Positions 1-6,071 of a stretch of DNA of 6,071 nt are shown here, piece by piece (the stretch's first letter is position 1; every line of letters starts with the position of its first letter). The notes beneath the pieces were generated by a model. The model made no database searches and had not been told where the DNA came from. It saw only the letters and a list, made by a program, of their open reading frames with translations. The stretch spans positions 1 through 6,071 of the forward strand of contig JACVIW010000152.1 in the NCBI GenBank assembly GCA_015711695.1. The letters run 5' to 3'. Source of the DNA: Candidatus Geohydrothermomicrobium daggyaiense (GTDB taxonomy: Bacteria; Actinomycetota; Geothermincolia; Fen-727; JACVIW01). A program made the translations under genes and the position numbers.

Positions 1-1482
1 GGTATTGAATTTCTCTCTCTTTCTATTGATGGAAAAAAGGTTAAGCAGGTTCGGGGAAACGGGAAACTCGAGTATTCATGGAGAATAAACGGCGTAAAAG
101 AAGGGGAACATTTGATCTGTGTTTTAGCTTATGACTTTGCCGGGAATCAGGGTCGTTCCTTAAAAAAGGTTATTGTGGAAAATATTGCAAAAGAGTGGTA
201 TTTCGCCGAGGGTAACACGCTTCCGGACTTTGAGGAGTTCATCTCCCTTGTAAATCCTGGTGATAAAATCGCTCTGGTTGACATATGCTTCATGCTCGAA
301 GATGGCAGCGTGATCTCCGCCCGCAGAGCGCTTGAGGGCAGGAAGAGGGAAACACTTAGAGTAAAAGATTTTGTTCCTGAAGGTCACCATGTCTCTGTTC
401 GAATATCTTCTCATGAGCACGCGATAGTAGCGGAAAGACCAATGTATTTCAGGTATAAAGGCTCCTGGTTTGGGGGGCATAATTGCACTGGAATAAATCG
501 ATTGAGCAAAGATTATTACTTTGCGGAGGGAACAACCAGGAAAGACCCCTTATCCGGCGAGTTCGAAGAATGGATTTGCGTGATGAATCCGGGAAACACA
601 AGTACCGCTCGCGTTGTTGTTACCTACATGACAAACACGGGTAATACCCTCCAGAAAACGTACTTTGTTCCTCCTCATTCGAGGCACACGATTGATGTTG
701 CGCGCGATGTTGGTGTCGGGGTTGATGTGTCGGCGAAAATATCTTCTTCTATTCCGATCGCGGCGGAGCGCCCGATGTATTTCAACTATGGGAATTTCGC
801 GGCTGGCGGGTCAAGCGTCGTTGGGGCGACCGCACCCAGCAGAACCTGGTATTTTTCTGAGGGGGCTACTCACCCAGGTTTCCACGAATGGCTTTGTATT
901 CTTAATCCAGGCGAAAAAGAAGCAAGGGTGGAGATTGAATACATGACAGACGCAGGCAAGGTAAATAAAGCTATGAAAAGCGTTGCCCCATTATCCAGAT
1001 TTACTGTGGATGTCCTGAACGAAGTTGGGGATAACCTGAACGTTTCGGCTATTCTTCGATCGAATCTGCCCGTTGTTGTCGAGCGCTCCGCCTACTTCAT
1101 TTACGGTATCGGCTCCGAAACGGAAAGGGAAGGTGGAGAAACGGGCATTGGAGCGACTGAACTCTCCAGTTCATATCTTTTTGCGGAAGGCTGCACTTCC
1201 AGAGATTTTGAAACTTACTACACAATTTTGAATCCACAGCGAAATGAATGCGACGTCCGCATTGAGTTTATGACACAAAGCGGCAAAGTTGTTGTGAGAG
1301 ACTATAAAATTCCCCCTTGTTCGAGATACACGATTCGCCTGAATGAAGTTGTGCCAGATGAAATGGGGGTCAGCGGTTTCATTAAAGCGAACAATCCGAT
1401 CGCTGTCGAGAGACCGATGTATTTTAACTTCGGCGGTGATATTCGCGGTGGCCATATAGGAAGTGGTTATGGGATTGATTGA
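1..1482 (+). CDS. Secreted/surface protein with Ig-like domain and four WYFAEG-type repeats (5' partial)
   Basis: The reading frame is open from the first base, so the true start lies upstream; the TTG at 112 is only an internal codon. The visible part is 493 residues. Residues 1 to about 60 look like the end of a bacterial Ig-like domain: an I-D-G strand, then Y-S-W, then G-E-H-L-I-C-V-L-A-Y-D-F-A-G-N, the usual closing pattern of such beta-sandwiches. From residue 66 to the end there are four tandem repeats of 106 to 111 residues (see the repeat entry). No transmembrane segment, sorting signal or anchor follows the last repeat, and the protein ends in a Gly-rich tail closed by TGA. Any signal peptide would be upstream of the window. 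A role as an extracellular structural or binding protein is inferred from architecture only; no catalytic motif is visible. It converges with the peptidase gene, 88 bp away. Confidence 0.85.
   Translation, partial: GIEFLSLSIDGKKVKQVRGNGKLEYSWRINGVKEGEHLICVLAYDFAGNQGRSLKKVIVENIAKEWYFAEGNTLPDFEEFISLVNPGDKIALVDICFMLEDGSVISARRALEGRKRETLRVKDFVPEGHHVSVRISSHEHAIVAERPMYFRYKGSWFGGHNCTGINRLSKDYYFAEGTTRKDPLSGEFEEWICVMNPGNTSTARVVVTYMTNTGNTLQKTYFVPPHSRHTIDVARDVGVGVDVSAKISSSIPIAAERPMYFNYGNFAAGGSSVVGATAPSRTWYFSEGATHPGFHEWLCILNPGEKEARVEIEYMTDAGKVNKAMKSVAPLSRFTVDVLNEVGDNLNVSAILRSNLPVVVERSAYFIYGIGSETEREGGETGIGATELSSSYLFAEGCTSRDFETYYTILNPQRNECDVRIEFMTQSGKVVVRDYKIPPCSRYTIRLNEVVPDEMGVSGFIKANNPIAVERPMYFNFGGDIRGGHIGSGYGID
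196..1479 (+). repeat. Four tandem protein repeats of about 110 residues
   Basis: Repeat units begin at 196 (W-Y-F-A-E-G-N-T), 514 (Y-Y-F-A-E-G-T-T), 847 (W-Y-F-S-E-G-A-T) and 1174 (Y-L-F-A-E-G-C-T), giving periods of 106, 111 and 109 codons. Each unit follows the same order: the aromatic-F-A-E-G opening, a short acidic/aromatic stretch, an N-P turn, a strand ending near Y/F-M followed by a G, then S-R-x-T-I (units 2 to 4), v-S-a-x-I, and finally P-I-x-x-E-R-P-M-Y-F with a Gly-rich linker. Unit 1 is the most diverged, with K-R-E-T-L in place of S-R-x-T-I. Unit 3 has E-R-S-A-Y-F at its end. The DNA has drifted, but short blocks remain similar, such as around 754-785 and 1396-1427, so the units are old duplications and not recent ones. 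Confidence 0.85.
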
Positions 1483-1570
1483 ATTGATGCCCGCTGACGT
1501 ATAAAGGTCTGGGGCGAAATTTTCGAAAAAAATGAAACGGGGAGTTGTAAGAAACACGGCAAAAACCGTT

Positions 1571-2947
1571 CTATCTCGGAAAATCAGGGAACCCCTTGAG
1601 CACTTTATCTATCTTTGCTTTTGCGTCTGTGTGTATACATAAAGTTTCGTTTCCAGTAATTCCGCAATAGATGAACTGGTTTTCGGTCTGAAGTATGGAA
1701 AAAGAATCGCCTTTCTTGCCACGCGCCACTTTCTTGAACATTTTATGGACTATCTTTTGAAAACCGGTATAAAACTCTTTAGCATCTTTGATGGTGTCCC
1801 ATGCGAATTTGTTCAAAACAACGAAATTTCCGCGGGGCCCTTCATAATATTGAATGACATTACCCCCCCAGCCTTCTGCTATTTTGCTGGCGGAAAAGGT
1901 TCCGTCATACAGTTCAAACCATACCTTTAAATCAAAAGATCCCATAGTGTCTTCATCCATGAGTTTCCATCCTCCGCCAAGATGCCTTGCGATGTTCTCG
2001 AGGCTTAATGAAACAGGGTCGTCTCTGCTGGCGAAGTATTTTTCGGGCATCAAGATTTGCTCGGTTGAGAGAGGAGGGTCTGTAAACGCGATGTTCAATT
2101 TCTGTGTTCCGCCTTGTCGAACGAGCGCGCTTACAAACTCGAGCCCACCCTCATAGGGGAAGAGAAGGCTTTTGCGTATATATACTGGTGCCCTGTCGAG
2201 TTTGCTGGAAGAGATTTCTGAACTCTCCAAATGGCTCTTTAGAAGGGCTTCTGGTTTTATGTATCGCTGTGCGTATTCAATCATTGTCTTCATCGCATCG
2301 CCTTCAACAAGCGATTCTATGGCAAGGTCAGTATCGCTAGTGTACTCATCATTCTTCAGGGGTGGTTCTTCGAGGTTAAAATGCTGGTCCTGAAGAGCGT
2401 GCGCAAGTTCGTGAGCTACTGTAAGCTCATCCATTACATCACCAAGTTTTTTACCCTTGACGAACGTGATTACTTTTTCCCTGGCGTTGTAGGTGCCTGT
2501 GATTTGTTCCGTGAGAACATCCAGAAGCGTTTTTTCAAGGTCTTCTCCAGCAGGAATGAGGCCAAGGACAGCGAGCATTTTTCTTGTGGTTTCCATCTCC
2601 TTTTTCTTTGATTCTTTTATGAAATCCTCGAGCAGAAAGAGGCGAAGCACTTTTTCTGAAACTGCGACGAAGGAAGGTAGTTGTTTGAAACGCATGCCCT
2701 TTATTTTCTCAACGCGGGAGGATATCAAATTCAGGTTGACTGAAGTGGATGCTTCCGAGAGGCTTTTGACATCGATCTCGAGGTCAAGATGAAGAAGTTG
2801 CTGTAAAGAAAATGGCTTGAAGGAAAGGGTAACCTTTTCATCTCCACCTGTTAAGACAATTGCCAGAAAAATGGCTGCGGCGGAGACAAGTAGAATGAGG
2901 AAAAGGATAAACCACTTAACGAAGGGATGCTTTTTATATTCCATCAT
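1571..2947 (-). CDS. Membrane-anchored zinc metallopeptidase (HExxH), putative
   Basis: This 458-residue protein starts with a short basic segment (Y-K-K-H) and one hydrophobic helix at residues 11-34, so it is probably anchored with the rest outside the cytoplasm. The zinc motif H-E-L-A-H lies at residues 179-183, followed by A-L-Q-D-Q-H-F. The likely third ligand is Glu215 in L-V-E-G-D-A. Before the motif, T-Y-N-A-R-E-K-V-I-T-F-V (152-163) matches the strand that usually precedes this active site. F-P-Y-E-G-G (264-269), P-P-L-S-T-E-Q-I-L (291-299) and G-W-G-G (359-362) with W-D-T (383-385) are blocks I recall from a family of uncharacterised bacterial and archaeal HExxH proteins. All catalytic residues are present, so it is probably active; the substrate is unknown. 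ATG 2947 is chosen because an AAGGA site precedes it. An in-frame ATG at 2986 would add 13 residues but has no ribosome site, and ATG 2944 is also possible. Confidence 0.82.
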   Translation of the reverse strand: MMEYKKHPFVKWFILFLILLVSAAAIFLAIVLTGGDEKVTLSFKPFSLQQLLHLDLEIDVKSLSEASTSVNLNLISSRVEKIKGMRFKQLPSFVAVSEKVLRLFLLEDFIKESKKKEMETTRKMLAVLGLIPAGEDLEKTLLDVLTEQITGTYNAREKVITFVKGKKLGDVMDELTVAHELAHALQDQHFNLEEPPLKNDEYTSDTDLAIESLVEGDAMKTMIEYAQRYIKPEALLKSHLESSEISSSKLDRAPVYIRKSLLFPYEGGLEFVSALVRQGGTQKLNIAFTDPPLSTEQILMPEKYFASRDDPVSLSLENIARHLGGGWKLMDEDTMGSFDLKVWFELYDGTFSASKIAEGWGGNVIQYYEGPRGNFVVLNKFAWDTIKDAKEFYTGFQKIVHKMFKKVARGKKGDSFSILQTENQFIYCGITGNETLCIHTDAKAKIDKVLKGFPDFPR

Positions 2948-2958
2948 ATAAGTTACAT

Positions 2959-2963
2959 TCCTT
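2959..2963 (-). promoter_or_regulatory. Ribosome binding site deciding the peptidase start
   Basis: AAGGA on the minus strand sits 11 nt before the ATG at 2947 and 14 nt before the one at 2944. The longer alternative start at 2986 is preceded only by AT-rich sequence and CCC. The spacing is slightly long, so the choice of start is likely but not certain. Confidence 0.5.
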
Positions 2964-2989
2964 GAAAAATAATTTCCATAAGACATGGG

Positions 2990-3018
2990 AATATAATAAT
3001 AAATATTCTTAACTTGAA
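2990..3018 (-). promoter_or_regulatory. Weak candidate sigma70-type promoter for the peptidase gene
   Basis: On the minus strand TTCAAG (3018-3013) and TATATT (2995-2990) are separated by 17 bp. The -10 matches five of six consensus bases and the -35 only three. Transcription would begin near 2983, inside the upstream ATG at 2986-2984, which agrees with translation from 2947. The surrounding run is AT-rich, so chance matches are expected; note that the plus strand also carries a perfect TATAAT at 2992-2997 without a well-placed -35. Confidence 0.25.
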
Positions 3019-3037
3019 TCCCGGCTGGGATAGGAAA

Positions 3038-3065
3038 TTGTGGATCATTTGGTTAATGATCTAAT
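3038..3065 (+). promoter_or_regulatory. Perfect inverted repeat, possible operator over a weak promoter
   Basis: GATCATT (3043-3049) and AATGATC (3055-3061) form perfect 7-bp arms around a 5-nt centre, extendable at RNA level by a G-U and a U-A pair. On the plus strand TTGTGG (3038-3043) and TCTAAT (3060-3065) flank it with a 16-bp spacer, so the palindrome would fill the space between the -35 and -10 boxes. That placement suits a repressor site for the lipoprotein gene, about 110 bp downstream. The inverted repeat is read directly; the promoter match is weak (three and five of six bases) and the operator role is inference. No T-tract follows, so it is not a normal terminator. Confidence 0.35.
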
Positions 3066-3159
3066 CTCAGGGAAAGAAACCTGTGATTTGTTTTCGAAGA
3101 GGCCATTGTAACTATTCTCTGATGCGATTTTCAGGTTTTTTGAGGCGTGGAGCTTGCTT

Positions 3160-3164
3160 AAGGA
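3160..3164 (+). promoter_or_regulatory. Ribosome binding site deciding the lipoprotein start
   Basis: AAGGA lies 8 nt before ATG 3173, a standard spacing. It favours this start over the GTG at 3083 and the ATG at 3122, and over the ATG at 3227, which has only a weak purine-rich stretch upstream. Confidence 0.6.
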
Positions 3165-3172
3165 CGGGGCGC

Positions 3173-4084
3173 ATGAATTCTTACAGAGAGTTTACTCGGG
3201 GCTTTCGCGCGATAAAAAGAAAGAGCATGTACATGTTAATATTCACCATCTTTTTTTTTCTTGTCGTTTTTTGCTCCTCTTGTGGTAATGAGTCACGGGA
3301 GATAAGAGGATATCTCGATCTTGCTAACAGGGTTCTCAGCCAGCTGACTACAGGGCTTGTTGAGTTAAGGAATGCTCTTTTCCTTCCACTTGATAGGCAG
3401 GAAAAGACAGAGAATAAACTCGCGCTTTTCAGGAAAATTATCGCCCGTTCGCGTTCGAAAATTGACAGGTTTCAGACTCCCGAGCCTTGTATGGGACTTG
3501 AGGATTTGTTGCGAAAGTGCATTGGCGAGGCGGCGGATATTGCTCAAGTTTCCAGTCTGTTTGTTGATTACTTAAAAAGCGCAGCTCGTATAGCGCGAGA
3601 AGTAGCAGGCCTGATAACCCAGATTGAGGGTCTCAAAGACGAAGAGGCTAGCTACGCGATTGTTGTGGGCATGGAGGACAGAGCGAACAAATTGAGCGCC
3701 GAAGCGCGCTCTATGATCGTGAGCAATGTTTTCAGGCCGGCTCATGAGATTCTTTCGACTTACGCGTTTGAACTTGCCGACGCGATAACAAAAACGGCGA
3801 AAAGGATAAGAAAAAGTTACTATGGCTTGGGTACGACAGGCCAATCGTCGCAGGAAAACATAGAGGACAACCCGTCCAGCTATGCGGGGATTTTTTCGAC
3901 TTTGAAAATGGTATCGGGGAAATGGCAGAAGCGCGTTCAGGAGATTGGCGCCATCATAGAAAGCCTCAAGGTCTCTTCGGGGTATCAGAAAGAAAACGCT
4001 GAATTTGATAATGCTGTGCTTTCGACTCAGGCAGAAATTGGAAAGCTTGAGAAGGAGTGGAAAAAATCATGGAGTAAGAGCTGA
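3173..4084 (+). CDS. Putative helical lipoprotein of unknown function
   Basis: The 303-residue product begins with a basic segment (K15-R16-K17), a very hydrophobic core (about residues 19-33, rich in Phe, Ile and Leu) and C-S-S-C-G-N, consistent with a lipoprotein signal peptide and Cys37 as the lipidated residue. The lipobox is imperfect, since position -3 is Cys where Leu is usual, so plain secretion or a membrane anchor remains possible. The mature part looks almost wholly alpha-helical, with many charged heptad-like stretches, a T-P-E-P-C turn at 102-106, a second Cys at 116, and a polar, low-complexity linker at about 218-236 that separates a longer N-terminal helical part from a shorter C-terminal one ending in K/E/W-rich sequence. 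I recognise no family and no catalytic motif. The gene diverges from the peptidase gene and lies 63 bp before the MmgE/PrpD gene on the same strand, possibly as the first gene of a transcript. Confidence 0.75.
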   Translation: MNSYREFTRGFRAIKRKSMYMLIFTIFFFLVVFCSSCGNESREIRGYLDLANRVLSQLTTGLVELRNALFLPLDRQEKTENKLALFRKIIARSRSKIDRFQTPEPCMGLEDLLRKCIGEAADIAQVSSLFVDYLKSAARIAREVAGLITQIEGLKDEEASYAIVVGMEDRANKLSAEARSMIVSNVFRPAHEILSTYAFELADAITKTAKRIRKSYYGLGTTGQSSQENIEDNPSSYAGIFSTLKMVSGKWQKRVQEIGAIIESLKVSSGYQKENAEFDNAVLSTQAEIGKLEKEWKKSWSKS

Positions 4085-4132
4085 TGAGGGAAAGTTTAAG
4101 CAGTGAGGTTAGGACCCAGGAAGAATTTCGAC

Positions 4133-4136
4133 AGGG
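4133..4136 (+). promoter_or_regulatory. Ribosome binding site deciding the MmgE/PrpD start
   Basis: AGGG lies 11 nt before ATG 4148. The in-frame GTG at 4103 is the alternative; it would add 15 charged residues not expected at the N-terminus of this family, and its own purine-rich site (4086-4090) is 12 nt away. Confidence 0.5.
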
Positions 4137-4147
4137 ATGATACACAT

Positions 4148-5794
4148 ATGAGCATCATTCGAAGGATCGCTCGATGGGCATGCAATTTAAAGCTTTCTGA
4201 TGTTCCTCAGCGAGTGATAGATATTTGCCGAACACAGATGCTCTCTGTCCTTGCTTCCATTTATGCGGGAAGCCTATCAGCTCCTGGCAAGGCAGTCATG
4301 CGGGCGGTTAGGAGCTATTCGGAACCAGGTCCCTGTACCTGCTTCGCCCTTGAAGAAAAAACCTCCCCGCTCTGGGCTCTTTTACATAACACTTCGCTTT
4401 CGATGGCTCTGGATTACGACGACTATATGTTTCTTGGACACACCGGACACAGCGCTGTACTTGTGCCTCTTACCCTTGGGGAGCTTTTTAACACAGGTGC
4501 GACTGAGGTGCTCAAAGCGCAAATTGTCGCGAACGAGATTGGGGGGAGACTTGGCGCATCAGTAGTTCTTGGTCCGCATAACGGTCAGATGTGGACATAC
4601 ATTCACAGCGTTTGCGCAGCAATTGCATCCTGTTTAATTCTTGGTCTTGATGACGAAAAAACCGCTAACGCTATGGGAATCGCGCTCTCTGAGCCTCCGT
4701 ACCCGTTATTGCCTGGCTTTATTTCAAATGAGTCAAAGACGGTTTGCGCTTCGTTACCAGTGATATCAGGCGTGATGTCTGCGCTGATTGCCTCTGGGGG
4801 CTTGAGGGGTCCCGTTGAAATTCTTGAGTGTGGGGGTGGTTTCTGGGAAAAGTTCTCATATGTTCCATTGCCCCAGATGATGACCGGTTTAGGGAATTCA
4901 TGGGTAACGGATACCCTTGCTGTTAAATCTCACCCGGGATGCGCATATACCACCGCGTGCGTCGAAGCAGCGCTTGGTTTGCTTGCTGAAATCCAGGAAA
5001 AAACTGGACGAAAACTCTTTCCGTCAGAAATTGAAGAGATTCAGGTGAAAGCTGGCCTACTAACACTACTAATGGATGACACTTCCAGGAAGTACGCCAC
5101 TTTTGAGGACCTGACACCTCCAGCCATTAACTTCTCCGTGGGTAAAAGCGTCGCTCTCGCTCTTGTTTGCGGGGAACTTTCCGGCTTACAATTCGAGGAA
5201 GGTTTCATTGATAAAAATCGAGAGGAAATTCTGAAGACCGCAGCGCGAGTGCGGCTCGTTAATGATCCGAACATCACGTTAAATTTTATCAGGGAAATTG
5301 ATAATGGGATTGAGATAAGCAGAATCCTTCCGCATTTGAGGAAAGCAAGAATTCGAAATCTTGCAAGTCTTGCGAGAGAGCACCTTTCATCAGGAAGGTC
5401 TTCAGGCTTACTGACAATTAAAAACGCGATTCCACGTTCTCTTAACCAAAATTGGTGGTTTATTCTTCAACTTGTGGCGTCGTTTCTTTTTGGGAAAGCC
5501 GGGAATTACGAACTGAATAGCGACAGATTGCGAAATCTCAAGTTTCCCTTTGGATCAGAGGTTGTTTTTCGCTTGAGGGATGGTTCGAGTTATTCAAATA
5601 GGGTTCTAACTCCATCAGGAGCGCCAGGTTCAATAAAGGGAAGAAAAGATGTCACGGAGGCAAAGTTTCTCAAAGAATCTCGTGTCTTTCTTGACGAAGA
5701 GAAAGCCAGGGCGGTTTTGCGCGCGATTCAAAAGTTGGAGAGCATGAAGGTTGTTGATTTTATTGCGATCGCAAGCGCGAGAGATGCAAGGTGA
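4148..5794 (+). CDS. MmgE/PrpD family protein with extended C-terminal region
   Basis: The 548-residue product belongs to the family of 2-methylcitrate dehydratase (PrpD), cis-aconitate decarboxylase and related lyases or epimerases. Typical blocks occur in order: the opening helix with L-S-D-V-P and A-S-I-Y-A-G; N-T-S-L-S-M-A-L-D-Y-D-D (81-92) and G-H-T-G-H-S-A (97-103); G-P-H-N-G at 142-146 and Y-I-H to residue 153, then the helix ending in L-G-L-D-D; Lys197 in S-K-T-V-C; G-L-R-G-P; and K260-S-H-P-G-C. Aligned to the usual K-P-Y-P-C-C-R-Y-T-H pattern, the final catalytic-type His is Thr269. Family members usually have about 450-500 residues; here some 88 extra residues (about 378-465) separate the strand V-R-L-V-N-D-P from F-P-F-G-S-E-V-V-F. 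The insert is basic, with a W-W-F-I-L-Q-L-V-A-S-F-L-F patch. The reaction cannot be named: there is no methylcitrate synthase or PrpB neighbour. Membership is secure, substrate unknown. Confidence 0.88.
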   Translation: MSIIRRIARWACNLKLSDVPQRVIDICRTQMLSVLASIYAGSLSAPGKAVMRAVRSYSEPGPCTCFALEEKTSPLWALLHNTSLSMALDYDDYMFLGHTGHSAVLVPLTLGELFNTGATEVLKAQIVANEIGGRLGASVVLGPHNGQMWTYIHSVCAAIASCLILGLDDEKTANAMGIALSEPPYPLLPGFISNESKTVCASLPVISGVMSALIASGGLRGPVEILECGGGFWEKFSYVPLPQMMTGLGNSWVTDTLAVKSHPGCAYTTACVEAALGLLAEIQEKTGRKLFPSEIEEIQVKAGLLTLLMDDTSRKYATFEDLTPPAINFSVGKSVALALVCGELSGLQFEEGFIDKNREEILKTAARVRLVNDPNITLNFIREIDNGIEISRILPHLRKARIRNLASLAREHLSSGRSSGLLTIKNAIPRSLNQNWWFILQLVASFLFGKAGNYELNSDRLRNLKFPFGSEVVFRLRDGSSYSNRVLTPSGAPGSIKGRKDVTEAKFLKESRVFLDEEKARAVLRAIQKLESMKVVDFIAIASARDAR

Positions 5795-5887
5795 AAGAAA
5801 CTACGGCCCTCGTAAACAAAACGACAATAAATGGTTTGTACATCAATGACTGGTGCTTGTTTCTATCTCCGTCCATGTCATAGCTTC

Positions 5888-5892
5888 GAGGT
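5888..5892 (+). promoter_or_regulatory. Ribosome binding site for nfi
   Basis: GAGGT lies 8 nt before ATG 5901. It favours this start over the in-frame TTG at 5892 and GTG at 5853. Confidence 0.55.
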
Positions 5893-5900
5893 TGATTGAA

Positions 5901-6071
5901 ATGGGCAAAAAAGACATCACCATCGAGGAGGCTAGGAGAATACAGATTGAAATGCTAGACAAAATCGATTTGAATTGCGCTGTTTCCCAGGAAACGGTAA
6001 AGGTAATTGCTGGTGTAGATGCTTCTTATCTGAAGGGTTCTGAGAAAATGTTCGCGGCTGTTTGTGTGTAC
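5901..6071 (+). CDS. nfi: Endonuclease V (deoxyinosine 3'-endonuclease), N-terminal fragment
   Basis: Only the first 57 codons lie in the window; the frame is open at the last base. The helix E-E-A-R-R-I-Q-I-E-M-L followed by V-I-A-G-V-D-A-S-Y (35-43) and a strand A-A-V-C-V matches the start of endonuclease V, where the Asp of G-V-D (Asp40 here) is a metal-binding catalytic residue. Endonuclease V nicks DNA one bond 3' of deoxyinosine and starts repair of deaminated adenine; some homologues cut inosine RNA. The remaining catalytic Asp/Glu residues are beyond the window, so activity cannot be judged. The gene is 106 bp after the MmgE/PrpD gene on the same strand, with no obvious terminator between, so read-through is possible although the functions look unrelated. 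Confidence 0.85.
   Translation, partial: MGKKDITIEEARRIQIEMLDKIDLNCAVSQETVKVIAGVDASYLKGSEKMFAAVCVY

Noticed and set aside
1171..1557. Open frame of 128 codons on the minus strand
   Set aside because: It lies almost wholly antisense to the fourth WYFAEG repeat, whose protein pattern is clearly conserved, and it shows no recognisable motif.
1556..1569. Small hairpin ACGG/CCGT between the convergent genes
   Set aside because: Four paired bases plus a wobble and no real T-tract on either strand make a functional terminator unlikely.
1854..2156. Open frames on the plus strand across the peptidase gene
   Set aside because: They are antisense to a gene with a clear HExxH motif and family blocks, and their translations look unstructured and Ser/Pro-rich.
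2991..3003. AT-rich run of repeated ATA/ATAAT units
   Set aside because: It is short and imperfect, and is better seen as promoter-type sequence than as a repeat or an origin.
3083..3172. N-terminal extension of the lipoprotein from GTG 3083
   Set aside because: The extra 30 residues are basic and would bury the signal peptide; the AAGGA site 8 nt before ATG 3173 fits better.
5763..5774. Perfect 12-bp palindrome TTGCGATCGCAA
   Set aside because: It lies inside the coding sequence, occurs once here, and the codons explain it; no copy elsewhere suggests a repeated genomic motif.
5791..5883. A 30-codon frame from GTG 5791, overlapping the stop codon of the MmgE/PrpD gene as GTGA
   Set aside because: Its overlap looks like translational coupling, but there is no good ribosome site, the protein has no recognisable feature, and the whole frame is only as long as expected by chance.
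4148..6071. A propionate (methylcitrate) catabolic operon
   Set aside because: The MmgE/PrpD gene suggested it, but neither the upstream lipoprotein nor the downstream endonuclease V belongs to that pathway, and the protein departs from PrpD at key positions.

Overview
The window is bacterial chromosomal DNA of moderate GC content (mid to high 40s percent by eye). It is densely coding, with mostly ATG starts and short Shine-Dalgarno sites. The best taxonomic clue is the first gene, a secreted protein with tandem repeats opening on W-Y-F-A-E-G. From memory, such repeats are common in large surface proteins of deep-branching Actinobacteriota and some Chloroflexota. The phylum is therefore an inference and cannot be settled from this window. 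No RNA gene, CRISPR array, insertion sequence or phage gene was seen.

Layout: (1) 1-1482 (+) is the 3' part of an extracellular protein, with the end of an Ig-like domain followed by four repeats of about 110 residues. (2) 1571-2947 (-) is convergent with it and encodes a membrane-anchored zinc metallopeptidase with an H-E-L-A-H motif. (3) About 225 bp of AT-rich, divergent intergenic DNA follows, with weak promoter-like hexamers on both strands and a perfect 7-bp inverted repeat at 3043-3061. (4) 3173-4084 (+) encodes a helical lipoprotein of unknown function. (5) 4148-5794 (+) encodes a MmgE/PrpD-family protein with a long insertion in its C-terminal part and a substituted active-site histidine. 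(6) 5901-6071 (+) is the start of endonuclease V (nfi), cut by the window edge.

Genes 4 to 6 run in the same direction with gaps of 63 and 106 bp and no recognisable terminator between them, so they may be co-transcribed, but their predicted roles do not form an obvious pathway. The first three genes all encode envelope or extracellular proteins: a repeat adhesin-like protein, a membrane peptidase and a lipoprotein. No clear novel multi-gene system is visible. The points most worth following are the unusual MmgE/PrpD protein and the palindrome in the divergent intergenic region.
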